Below are positions 1-5,512 of a DNA stretch of 9,019 nt, piece by piece. The stretch's first letter is position 1. The number at the start of each line of letters is the position of its first letter. The DNA is from Chloroflexota bacterium (GTDB lineage Bacteria > Chloroflexota > Anaerolineae > Anaerolineales > Anaerolineaceae), in contig JAEXTI010000115.1 of the NCBI GenBank assembly GCA_023406965.1, positions 1 through 9,019 of the forward strand. Reading direction: 5' to 3'. Under the pieces are notes generated by a model. It did not search any database. It saw nothing but the letters and a program-made list of their open reading frames with translations, and was not told the DNA's origin. The translations under genes and the position numbers were made by a program.

Positions 1-49
1 ACAAACCACTACAAATTCGGCTTCTTCCCACAAAGGTCTGAGCAGTAAC
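1..49. repeat. Left copy of an inverted repeat found at both window ends
   Basis: Bases 13-49, reverse-complemented, match bases 8933-8969 at 33 of 37 positions. The shared core includes GTTACTGCTCAG, CCTTTG and AAGAAGCCGAATTT. Weaker similarity (about 9 of 12) continues out to base 1. Similarity stops abruptly on the inner side after GTAAC (base 49), which marks a sharp repeat boundary. It could be the end of a dispersed element. If this window is a whole contig, it may also be the repeat at which assembly stopped. No gene is seen inside it. Confidence 0.7.
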
Positions 50-83
50 CAAAATTGATCAAAGCCACCGAGGTATCCAATAA

Positions 84-890
84 ATGCCCCCCCAAAAAAC
101 AAAAGCAAATCTGCCAAACCCCGGAGATGTATTTTTGATGCCGCTCGAAGATGGCCGCTTTGGCGTATGCCGCATCCTCCAAAAAGGGCGTCAAGGGCGC
201 CAGGATCGCGTACTTGTCATTGCATCCCCCTGGATCGACTCGGGCGAGCCAGATTTGTCGCTTCCGTTGTTACGTGAAGTGCTCACGCTCAATCATCACG
301 CCTGGCAGAATTCACCGGCCATGCTTTGGCTCTGGCAACCTCTCCCCGCGGAGTTCAAGCAAATCGGCTTCCTAGAACCCACAGAAGCCGAAAAGCAAAT
401 TTGGTGCGGGTCTGGAGCTTCGTGGGAATGGTTGGCAACACAGTTGCTGGAACAGTGGCGTTGGGACCATGACCGTGAAACCGTTATTAAAGAGGACGAG
501 AGTAAAGCCCAGGAACAAAAAACGCGCCGCGAAGATGTTTCGCGGCTGCGCAGCGAATACCTCGCCACGGTAACACTCAAAGATCTGCGCGTGAAGCAAC
601 GTTTTGAGATCTGGAAAGAATCTGTGCCCGCTGCTGCGCTCCACGATACACGCCAAATCTTTCTAGATACAATTGACAACCTCATCGCTTTAGGACCCGA
701 AGCCAGTGAGACCACCCGCTTAGATCTACTCAAAGGCTGTATAGAATCTTTGAACTTACTTGACAGCCAGAATGACCATTTCATCGAAACCTACGAGCGT
801 GAAGACCTCTGCGATGCGTTCGAAGAGATCGTCCACGCCTGCAAAATGGGCCATCATAAAAATCTAGCCGACAAATGGCGAGAATGGTAA
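84..890 (+). CDS. Hypothetical protein, Imm26-like N-terminus and alpha-helical C-terminus
   Basis: A 268-residue soluble protein with no signal peptide or membrane segment. The first 95 or so residues (GDVFLMPLEDGRFGVCRIL, then a beta-rich stretch) resemble the N-terminus of Imm26-type immunity proteins, which begin GDVF/PL.DG.YG. Residues about 125-170 are highly charged and probably helical. The last 75 residues are helical and include EREDLCDAFEEIVHAC. The ATG at 84 is chosen because the reading frame opens there and GAGG at 70-73 gives a weak ribosome site 10 bases upstream. A GGAGG site for the next gene follows 12 bases after its stop, so the two are probably cotranscribed. No toxin gene is adjacent, so an immunity role is not supported by context. 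Function unknown; the Imm26 resemblance is by eye only. Confidence 0.75.
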   Translation: MPPQKTKANLPNPGDVFLMPLEDGRFGVCRILQKGRQGRQDRVLVIASPWIDSGEPDLSLPLLREVLTLNHHAWQNSPAMLWLWQPLPAEFKQIGFLEPTEAEKQIWCGSGASWEWLATQLLEQWRWDHDRETVIKEDESKAQEQKTRREDVSRLRSEYLATVTLKDLRVKQRFEIWKESVPAAALHDTRQIFLDTIDNLIALGPEASETTRLDLLKGCIESLNLLDSQNDHFIETYEREDLCDAFEEIVHACKMGHHKNLADKWREW

Positions 891-902
891 ACCGGAGGAA
901 GA

Positions 903-1442
903 ATGACACAAGCTTCACAATATCCCCAAATCTACCTGGTCAGCGGCGGTCGCGGCGCTGGCAAGACCGCTTTTTGCCAGATCGTGGCGGCAGCGGCTAA
1001 ACAAAAAGCCTGGAACGTGGCTGGAATTCTCTCGCAAGCCCGCTATGAAGGAAATCGCCGCGTTGCCATCGATGCCCTTGACCTGCGCAGCGGCGAATCA
1101 CGCCTGCTGGCCAATCGCCGAGCCGAACGCTTGCCCGGACAGCTCAACTGGGATTTCCAGCAAAACACCCTCGCCTGGGCGGATGCCCAACTCGCCGCCG
1201 CCTGCCCTTGCGACCTGCTGGTGGTGGACGAGTTAGGCCCGCTAGAGTTCGAGCGCAATCAGGGTTGGCTTTCCGCCCTCTCCGCCCTCGATCGCGGTGA
1301 ATTCCGTATGGCCCTGGCTGTTGTCCGTCCTCACCTGTTGTTTCACGCTCTCGAACGTTGGGGCGACAGCCGTGTGATCGAGATCGAAACTCCCGGCGAA
1401 AGCGCGGAAAAAGCCGCCGTTTTTTGCACAGATATGATATAA
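903..1442 (+). CDS. THEP1-family P-loop NTPase (nucleoside-triphosphatase)
   Basis: A 179-residue P-loop protein. Walker A is GGRGAGKT at residues 15-22. Walker B is CDLLVVDELGPLEF at about 103-116, and DELGPLE is characteristic of the THEP1/NTPase_1 family. The length (about 180) matches the family. Known members hydrolyse NTPs with broad specificity, but their cellular role is poorly defined. The start has a strong site, GGAGGAAGA directly before the ATG, and the gene lies 12 bases after the preceding one, implying an operon. The last codons (ATG ATA TAA) overlap a TGnTATAAT extended -10 motif that may serve the next gene. Family assignment is secure from the two motifs; the physiological substrate cannot be told. 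Confidence 0.85.
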   Translation: MTQASQYPQIYLVSGGRGAGKTAFCQIVAAAAKQKAWNVAGILSQARYEGNRRVAIDALDLRSGESRLLANRRAERLPGQLNWDFQQNTLAWADAQLAAACPCDLLVVDELGPLEFERNQGWLSALSALDRGEFRMALAVVRPHLLFHALERWGDSRVIEIETPGESAEKAAVFCTDMI

Positions 1443-1443
1443 T
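1435..1443 (+). promoter_or_regulatory. Possible extended -10 promoter for slyD
   Basis: The sequence reads TGATATAAT, a perfect TGnTATAAT extended -10 element overlapping the NTPase stop codon. No good -35 hexamer stands at 16-18 bases, which extended -10 promoters can tolerate. Transcription from it would give a leader of about 115 bases before slyD, containing the 18-bp dyad at 1520-1537. It may also be a chance match. Confidence 0.35.
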
Positions 1444-1519
1444 CGGTGCGTTTTGTGGCTCTTTGGCGTGAGCTTCACCCGCCGCTGAAAGATCCAAAAG
1501 AACCTGTTTTATCAACCGC

Positions 1520-1537
1520 GCCCACAATATTGTGGGC
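1520..1537. promoter_or_regulatory. Perfect 18-bp dyad in the slyD leader
   Basis: GCCCACAATATTGTGGGC is a perfect palindrome 28 bases before the slyD start. Flanking CCG (1516-1518) and CGG (1538-1540) extend the symmetry with one unpaired C on the left. There is no loop and no T-run after it, so it looks like a dimeric regulator's operator rather than a terminator. It does not match CIRCE. Which protein binds it, if any, is unknown. Confidence 0.5.
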
Positions 1538-1565
1538 CGGTATCATCTATAAGAAAGAAGCAAGC

Positions 1566-2174
1566 ATGAGTCAAACTACAACCCCCTCCGTAATTGCCGA
1601 CGACGTGGTCGTCACCCTCGAATACACCTTGACCGTTGACGGCGAAATCGTCGATTCGACCGAAGGGATCGACCCCATCGAGTTCATTCAGGGCCATCAG
1701 AATATCATCGCCGGCCTCGAGCGCGAGCTGTACGGCCTGAAGATCGGCGACACCAAGAAAGTCACCGTCAGCGCCGCCGATGCCTACGGCGAGATTGACC
1801 CCGAAGCCGTCGTCGACGTTCCTCGCGAAGAAATCCCCTCCGACATCCCCCTCAAAGTTGGCGTCGAACTGGACGTCAAGAATGAGGACGGCGATGTTCT
1901 GGAAGCCCGCATCATCGAGGTTACCAAAGACAATGTCCGCCTCGACTTCAACCACGTCCTGGCTGGCAAAGAACTCACCTTTGAAATCACCGTGATGGAT
2001 CTTCGCGCCGCCGACGAAGAAGAACTGGAACACGGCCACGTTCACTCTGAAGATGGCGATGATGACGAAGATTTCGAATACTTCGACGAAGAAGAATTCG
2101 ATGATGAGGACGAGGACGAAGACGAGGAAGAAGAGGACGACGACGATTTCTCTTCTAACGGCCGCAAGAAATAG
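1566..2174 (+). CDS. slyD: SlyD-type FKBP peptidyl-prolyl cis-trans isomerase with acidic tail
   Basis: A 202-residue cytoplasmic prolyl isomerase/chaperone. The FKBP fold opens with YTLTVDGEIVDST (20-32) and FIQGHQNIIAGLERELYGLKIGD at 40-62, the usual SlyD substrate-site block. An insert-in-flap domain spans about 80-130, and the fold closes with LDFNHVLAGKELTFEI (126-141). The tail (150-195) is almost entirely Asp/Glu, with a HGHVH cluster at 156-160. E. coli SlyD also has a metal-binding tail, but that one is His/Cys-rich, so metal binding here is only suggested. The ATG at 1566 is preferred over an upstream in-frame ATG at 1446 because AAGAAAGAAG sits just before it and the FKBP domain begins right after. 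It follows the NTPase and is closed by the terminator at 2204-2241. Confidence 0.92.
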   Translation: MSQTTTPSVIADDVVVTLEYTLTVDGEIVDSTEGIDPIEFIQGHQNIIAGLERELYGLKIGDTKKVTVSAADAYGEIDPEAVVDVPREEIPSDIPLKVGVELDVKNEDGDVLEARIIEVTKDNVRLDFNHVLAGKELTFEITVMDLRAADEEELEHGHVHSEDGDDDEDFEYFDEEEFDDEDEDEDEEEEDDDDFSSNGRKK

Positions 2175-2203
2175 TCTTCGCCATCCACCACAAAAGAACC
2201 TTC

Positions 2204-2241
2204 ATCCGCTGCTGCGCATCCTCGCCGGCAGCGGATTTTTC
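2204..2241 (+). terminator. Intrinsic terminator after slyD
   Basis: A 9-bp perfect stem, ATCCGCTGC (2204-2212) with GCAGCGGAT (2228-2236), encloses a 15-base loop and is followed by TTTTC. It lies 29 bases after the slyD stop. It faces the convergent hgcB end; on the minus strand the stem has no good T-run, so it works mainly for the plus strand. Confidence 0.7.
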
Positions 2242-2281
2242 TTCGTGCGGGGAAGTAACAATAAAGACTCCAATGTACGCA

Positions 2282-2548
2282 TCAGACATGGTCGATCTCT
2301 GGTCGGCCAGTCAGCGCGGCGATGATGATCGACCCGGAACAGCCCACCCCGCTTTCCACATGGATCGCATGAAATGGACAATTGAGCTGGCATGCGCCGC
2401 ATTCCATGCAGTTAGCCGGGTTGGCTATTGTGATTTTGCGTTGTTTATGTTCGAAAACCTCATGCGGGCAGACATTGAGGCAAATACCGCAGCCGGTGCA
2501 AAGGGACTCATCTAGTTTTAGGGTATTGACAGCATAGGCGTCAAACAT
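2282..2548 (-). CDS. hgcB: HgcB, 4Fe-4S ferredoxin for mercury methylation
   Basis: An 88-residue ferredoxin. Two CxxCxxCxxxC motifs lie at Cys17/20/23/27 (CTGCGICLNVCP) and Cys47/50/53/57 (CMECGACQLNCP), each able to hold a 4Fe-4S cluster. Next comes GVGC with Cys70, the position equivalent to the essential Cys73 of characterised HgcB. In known systems HgcB reduces the corrinoid of HgcA so that it can accept another methyl group, and it may hand Hg(II) to HgcA. It starts 7 bases after the hgcA stop, and its GAGGA ribosome site overlaps that stop, so the two are coupled. Oddly, the chain ends in GRPEIDHV. The C-terminal vicinal Cys pair of characterised HgcB is missing, and neither frameshift restores it. 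The CMECGAC/GVGC pattern and the hgcA neighbour make the call firm. Confidence 0.94.
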   Translation of the reverse strand: MFDAYAVNTLKLDESLCTGCGICLNVCPHEVFEHKQRKITIANPANCMECGACQLNCPFHAIHVESGVGCSGSIIIAALTGRPEIDHV

Positions 2549-2555
2549 AATTTCC

Positions 2556-3518
2556 TCACAGTTTAATAAAGAACAGTGCTATTGCCAGCGCCAACCCGCC
2601 GCCGGCGCTCCAGGCCATCGATGGGAAATAATGGAAAATTTCCCGGCGCACCCCGGTCCGTGAAGTGAAAGTGGTCGAACCGGTAAAATTCATAGAGAGA
2701 TAAGCAGTGATGGGTGGAAATAGGAGCAAGTTTGATAACGCCCAACCGGCCCGAGGCCAGAACAAGCCTTCGCCAAAGAAAATGCTCCATGCGGCAAATG
2801 GCAGGACGGCCAGAAATCCCAAAATCCAGCCCTTGGTGGTGAAATTATGAGTCGGCAGCCAGGGCAAGAGCAGCGGAAAGAGTACCACCGCGGCTAAGAT
2901 GGCGGCTAGGGCGGGCAGGCTGTGCGCGAGCGCCGCCAGCAAGAGCCAGGGCAGTACATGCATCACTTCCACAGGAATAAGAACAGCCCGATCTCGGATT
3001 GGGAAGCGCACCCGCCGCATTTCTGGGGTAGCCTTCCCGGCCTGCAAATACTCTGGCAGGTCCGCTGCCCGCACCGGGCCATATTCCACATGAAAACCAC
3101 TTTTCTGTGTAACGATGTGCGCAGCGATACCAGGCGCGCCTAATTGGGGCAAGATCAACTTACGATGCGAGACGACCTCGCCCAACCTGGTCACTTCGAT
3201 ACGGTGGACCAGTTCATCTGTTCCAAAAGTACCTTTGCCTGCTGCGCACCAGACGTTGACCCCCTGCGTGTCTAACACCAAAATATAGGCGTCCAGATCC
3301 CGGAGAGCGGCTCGCAGGGCATCGAAACTGAGGGTGTAGTTGGCGGTCACGAACACCGGCGAAACCGGGCCAGGTTGGCCCAAGGCATACAATCCCGGTT
3401 CAACCCGGTGATGCATGCGTCGGTACCCCAATCGCGCCAGCCAGTGATCCCAATGATCCTTAGCGGTCAGGCGGCTGGTTGTATTTCTGATTTGAGATTC
3501 CTGTATCGTTTGATCCAT
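2556..3518 (-). CDS. hgcA: HgcA, corrinoid methyltransferase for mercury methylation
   Basis: A 320-residue membrane protein that transfers a methyl group from its corrinoid to Hg(II), giving methylmercury. The N-terminal corrinoid domain (about 20-175) carries the diagnostic NVWCAAGK (88-95) followed by GTFGT. Cys91 is the expected lower-axial ligand of cobalt. Other family blocks are SPVFVTANYTLSFDALR (53-69) and SGFHVEYGPVRAADLPEYL (140-158). Five hydrophobic segments follow at about 183-202, 203-221, 230-248, 259-277 and 301-318, with NFTGSTTFTS (277-286) between the last two. The ATG at 3518 is chosen over a TTG seven codons upstream because AAGGAAAGAG precedes it. Unlike the acetyl-CoA pathway protein CdhD/AcsC it has no TIM barrel and ends in membrane helices. 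It sits between arsR and hgcB. Activity is inferred from family membership, not shown. Confidence 0.96.
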   Translation of the reverse strand: MDQTIQESQIRNTTSRLTAKDHWDHWLARLGYRRMHHRVEPGLYALGQPGPVSPVFVTANYTLSFDALRAALRDLDAYILVLDTQGVNVWCAAGKGTFGTDELVHRIEVTRLGEVVSHRKLILPQLGAPGIAAHIVTQKSGFHVEYGPVRAADLPEYLQAGKATPEMRRVRFPIRDRAVLIPVEVMHVLPWLLLAALAHSLPALAAILAAVVLFPLLLPWLPTHNFTTKGWILGFLAVLPFAAWSIFFGEGLFWPRAGWALSNLLLFPPITAYLSMNFTGSTTFTSRTGVRREIFHYFPSMAWSAGGGLALAIALFFIKL

Positions 3519-3550
3519 ATACTCTTTCCTTATTCTCAAAAAGATGATTT

Positions 3551-3574
3551 GTAAATATGTTTACACACGTTTAC
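3551..3574. promoter_or_regulatory. Candidate ArsR operator upstream of hgcA
   Basis: A 24-bp imperfect palindrome in the 82-bp arsR-hgcA gap. Its half-sites, read inward, are GTAAATATGTTT and GTAAACGTGTGT, identical at 9 of 12 positions. The first nearly equals a half-site of the palindrome before arsR (GTAAATATGTTC), so both were probably built for the same dimer. Two 12-bp arms with no spacer is typical of ArsR/SmtB operators. No convincing -35/-10 pair is seen in this gap, so hgcAB may be read partly from the arsR promoter, with this site acting as a second control point. Confidence 0.65.
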
Positions 3575-3600
3575 ATAACTCATTAAAAAAACTGGCTGAA

Positions 3601-3912
3601 TTATTCCTCTGGATTGCAGTTGCAATTATCGACAGCGTCCGCCAGATTGCGCAGGCTGTTCACCAGGTGCTTCCGGTCCAACCGATAATAAATCTCTTGT
3701 CCAACCCTTTCGCTGCGCAGGATCCCGGTGTCTTTCAGGATCTTAAGGTGATGTGAGATAGCCGGGCGGCTGATTTTGAAGCACTCGGTGATCTCGCCTA
3801 CGTTCATAGCTTTGTTCCGCCCAACGAGAAAGACGATCTCAATCCGGATTGGGTCGCGGATTCCATCGATGATGCGCAATATGTTTTCAGTATCGAATTT
3901 TGCCTGAATCAT
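3601..3912 (-). CDS. ArsR/SmtB-family winged-helix regulator of hgcAB
   Basis: A 103-residue winged-helix repressor. The recognition region is VGEITECFKISRPAISHHLKILKDTGIL (38-65), followed by the wing VGQEIYYRL (70-78). ISRPAISHHLK is the standard ArsR DNA-reading helix. The annotated ATG is at 3912; an in-frame ATG at 3933 lies inside the operator palindrome and has no ribosome site, so the shorter form is preferred. The three cysteines are Cys44, before the recognition helix, and Cys97/Cys99 in a terminal NCNCN tail. The classical ArsR ELCVC pair is absent. Such placement could make a thiolate metal or metalloid site, possibly for Hg or As, but the ligand is inference. It is the first gene of arsR-hgcA-hgcB, and an ArsR-like regulator of hgcAB is known from Pseudodesulfovibrio mercurii ND132. 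Confidence 0.92.
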   Translation of the reverse strand: MIQAKFDTENILRIIDGIRDPIRIEIVFLVGRNKAMNVGEITECFKISRPAISHHLKILKDTGILRSERVGQEIYYRLDRKHLVNSLRNLADAVDNCNCNPEE

Positions 3913-3925
3913 AGTCACTCGATTG

Positions 3926-3949
3926 GTAAGCATGTTTGAACATATTTAC
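3926..3949. promoter_or_regulatory. Candidate ArsR autoregulatory operator
   Basis: A 24-bp palindrome with half-sites GTAAGCATGTTT and GTAAATATGTTC read inward, matching at 9 of 12 positions, around a perfect inner ATGTT/AACAT inverted repeat. It begins three bases downstream of the arsR -10 hexamer, covering the expected transcription start, where a bound repressor would block initiation. It shares GTAAAYATGTT-like half-sites with the palindrome at 3551-3574. Confidence 0.7.
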
Positions 3950-3952
3950 GTC

Positions 3953-3981
3953 ATTTTAGCATTACTACTCGATCTCGTCAA
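3953..3981 (-). promoter_or_regulatory. Sigma70-type promoter of arsR-hgcA-hgcB
   Basis: On the minus strand TTGACG (3976-3981) and TAAAAT (3953-3958) are separated by exactly 17 bases, a near-consensus promoter. The predicted start falls at about 3946, inside the 3926-3949 palindrome, leaving a leader of about 35 bases before the arsR ATG at 3912. Confidence 0.75.
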
Positions 3982-4116
3982 GCCTTGGAGTTGTTTCTCA
4001 ATAATATGGACTTCCAAAACTGGCGCGCGCGAACTACCAATCTCCCCTCTCTTTAGGAATTTGATATATACTCAATTTTAATTACTCAGCCAGAGGCGAA
4101 AATCGGCCATATTTGA

Positions 4117-4151
4117 GGTGTATGTGGGGTGTTTCGCACCCTGCATACACC
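4117..4151 (+). other. Long hairpin in the gap between arsR and the PH/SHOCT gene
   Basis: GGTGTATG, T, G, GGGTG pairs with CACCC, T, G, CATACACC around a 5-base TTTCG loop. This is 15 bp, all Watson-Crick except two G-T wobbles. A run of six T lies 12 bases after the stem (4164-4169). That is too far for an ordinary terminator, and no plus-strand gene ends upstream. It may be a structured leader, a small RNA end or a repeat. The rest of this 307-bp gap (3913-4219) holds the arsR promoter and operator and AT-rich sequence around 4055-4082 in which nothing firm is seen. Confidence 0.55.
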
Positions 4152-4162
4152 TAAATTTGGGA

Positions 4163-4190
4163 GTTTTTTCGATCGCTGAGCAGGTATACT
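4163..4190 (+). promoter_or_regulatory. Possible promoter of the PH/SHOCT gene
   Basis: TATACT at 4185-4190 is a good -10. The best -35 at 16 bases is only GTTTTT (4163-4168). Transcription would start about 22 bases before the ATG at 4220, just leaving room for the GGAGG ribosome site at 4206-4210. The -35 is weak, so this is tentative. Confidence 0.4.
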
Positions 4191-4219
4191 CAAACTATCT
4201 TTCCCGGAGGAATGTCACC

Positions 4220-4858
4220 ATGACCGACGCTTATCTGAAAAAACTACTCGGCGAACGTGAGGAAATCCTACTGGTCACCCGCCGGCACTGGTTCGTGCTG
4301 CTGCGAGAAATCCTCGTCGAACTCGCCTTCGTAGCCTTCACCATTGTGATCGTCTCCATCCTGATCGCCTCCAGCGCCGGCAACCCGCTGGTAGGCCTGG
4401 GCTATCTCCTGGTGCTCATCCCCCTGGCCAGCCTCGTCCGTGACGCCCTCTACTGGAGCCATCACATGTACATCGTCACCAACCTGCGCGTCATCCAGGT
4501 CATCGGCATCCTCAACAAAAACGTCACCGACTCCTCTCTTGAAAAAGTCAATGACGTAAAAATGGAACAAGACTGGCTCGGGCGTTTATTCAATTACGGC
4601 AGCATCGAAGTGCTCACCGCCAGCGAGATGGGCGTCAACCGCTTCACCATAATCGGCAACCCCATCCGCTTTAAAACGGTCATGCTCAACGCCAAGATCC
4701 GCCTCGAAGAAGGGCAGGTCAGATCCGTTGTTGCCTCCGTAGCCGCCCCCAACAACATCACCAGCCTCCTCGCCAGCCTGGGCGAATTGCGTGATCGCGG
4801 CGTCCTCACCGAAGAGGAATTCAACGCTAAAAAGGCCAAGCTGCTCTCCGAGCTATAA
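4220..4858 (+). CDS. Bacterial PH-domain membrane protein with C-terminal SHOCT domain
   Basis: A 212-residue membrane protein of unknown role. After a charged N-terminus with GEREEILLVTRRHW come two hydrophobic helices (about 31-51 and 57-73). A cytoplasmic bacterial PH-like domain follows (about 79-165), with YIVTNLRVIQVIGILNKNVTDSSLEKVNDV and NYGSIEVLTASEMG typical of the YdbS/bPH2 type. The last 30 or so residues (LGELRDRGVLTEEEFNAKKAKLL) are a SHOCT domain, a short helical module often found at protein ends and thought to mediate oligomerisation. The ATG at 4220 is chosen because GGAGG lies 9 bases before it; an open frame upstream to 4118 overlaps the hairpin and lacks a ribosome site. 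It is a single-gene unit closed by the terminator at 4871-4912. Fold assignment is good; function is not known. Confidence 0.88.
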   Translation: MTDAYLKKLLGEREEILLVTRRHWFVLLREILVELAFVAFTIVIVSILIASSAGNPLVGLGYLLVLIPLASLVRDALYWSHHMYIVTNLRVIQVIGILNKNVTDSSLEKVNDVKMEQDWLGRLFNYGSIEVLTASEMGVNRFTIIGNPIRFKTVMLNAKIRLEEGQVRSVVASVAAPNNITSLLASLGELRDRGVLTEEEFNAKKAKLLSEL

Positions 4859-4870
4859 GCCCGCCCCGAC

Positions 4871-4912
4871 AAAAGACAAAACCCACGGTTGCAAGTGGGT
4901 TTTGTCTTTTTT
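4871..4912. terminator. Strong bidirectional intrinsic terminator
   Basis: A 16-bp perfect stem, AAAAGACAAAACCCAC (4871-4886) with GTGGGTTTTGTCTTTT (4895-4910), encloses an 8-base loop. T-runs result on both strands. It lies between the convergent PH/SHOCT and zinc-ribbon genes, and its last bases overlap the stop codon of the latter (TAA at 4911-4913 on the minus strand). Confidence 0.93.
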
Positions 4913-5510
4913 AAGCCTTCCCCCTCCTCCGCCTGAACATCGTCTCCACCTGTTCCCGCCACTCAGCTTTATCCACGCCGCCCGGCAGCGCCGATAGGCC
5001 GTCCAAAAACTTCACCACTTGCTGGTGCGACCCTTCAATCAAGTTATTGGCAAACGACCGGTTCAACTGTCCGTCTCGCAAACTGATGTGAAAGGCATGG
5101 ATGAGTTGATCGATACACACCATCCGCTCCTGTGCGGTCTTCGCCCGCGGAAAATCGCGCAGGTAGATAGCCAGCGCATTCCGCGCCGCCATGCCCAGCA
5201 AATCCTGGTTGGCCCACGTCTTGTGCCACTCCTCTGCCGAGGTCTGCCAGCCACATCCTTCTGCGGGGCAAGTCTGCACTCCCGGCAGCATCTTCCAACC
5301 CTCCCCCTCTTCGCCCAAGGCAAACACCCTCCCGCAGCGTGGACATTCTACTTCCCTCCGCGTCACCAGCCAGATGCTCTGGCAGCGGTCCAGCAGCGCG
5401 TAGCCCACCTCTTGCAGCAGGTCTTCGTCCACCATGCCCGCGGCATCGTTTTCGTACAACTGCCGGATTTTCACCTGGCGCACCTTGGGCGCCCAGCGAA
5501 GTTTTTCCAT
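4911..5510 (-). CDS. Conserved hypothetical protein with a zinc ribbon
   Basis: A 199-residue soluble protein. The N-terminal segment VRQVKIRQLYENDAAGMVDEDLL (10-32) is helical. It is followed by a four-cysteine knuckle pair, CPRCG (Cys56/59) and CPAEGCGW (Cys81/86), a likely structural Zn site. The C-terminal half is helical, contains HAFHISLRDGQLNRSFANNLIEG, and ends in a basic RRRRGKA tail. The start at 5510 lies two bases after the MFS stop, so the genes are translationally coupled; the open frame upstream to 5630 overlaps the MFS gene in another frame and is ignored. I do not recognise a named function. The ribbon could bind nucleic acid or protein, perhaps tied to the transporter's job. 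Its stop codon is shared with the bidirectional terminator. Confidence 0.82.
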   Translation of the reverse strand: MEKLRWAPKVRQVKIRQLYENDAAGMVDEDLLQEVGYALLDRCQSIWLVTRREVECPRCGRVFALGEEGEGWKMLPGVQTCPAEGCGWQTSAEEWHKTWANQDLLGMAARNALAIYLRDFPRAKTAQERMVCIDQLIHAFHISLRDGQLNRSFANNLIEGSHQQVVKFLDGLSALPGGVDKAEWREQVETMFRRRRGKA

Positions 5511-5512
5511 GC

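Noticed and set aside
1512..2045. A 177-codon minus-strand frame opposite slyD.
   Set aside because: It is the antisense of a clear FKBP gene and has no recognisable domain.
2270..2284. The hgcB stop is TGA followed directly by TGC, so a Sec-Cys or mutated Cys-Cys C-terminus could be imagined where the known Cys pair sits.
   Set aside because: Read-through would find no stop soon after and would run through the terminator into the antisense of slyD. No SECIS-like hairpin is seen just downstream. A normal TGA stop is simpler.
3519..3539. A TTG start seven codons upstream for hgcA.
   Set aside because: The AAGGAAAGAG ribosome site lies inside this extension and points to the ATG at 3518.
3913..3933. 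A start for arsR at the upstream ATG (3933).
   Set aside because: It falls inside the 24-bp palindrome and close to the predicted transcription start, and has no ribosome site; the ATG at 3912 fits better.
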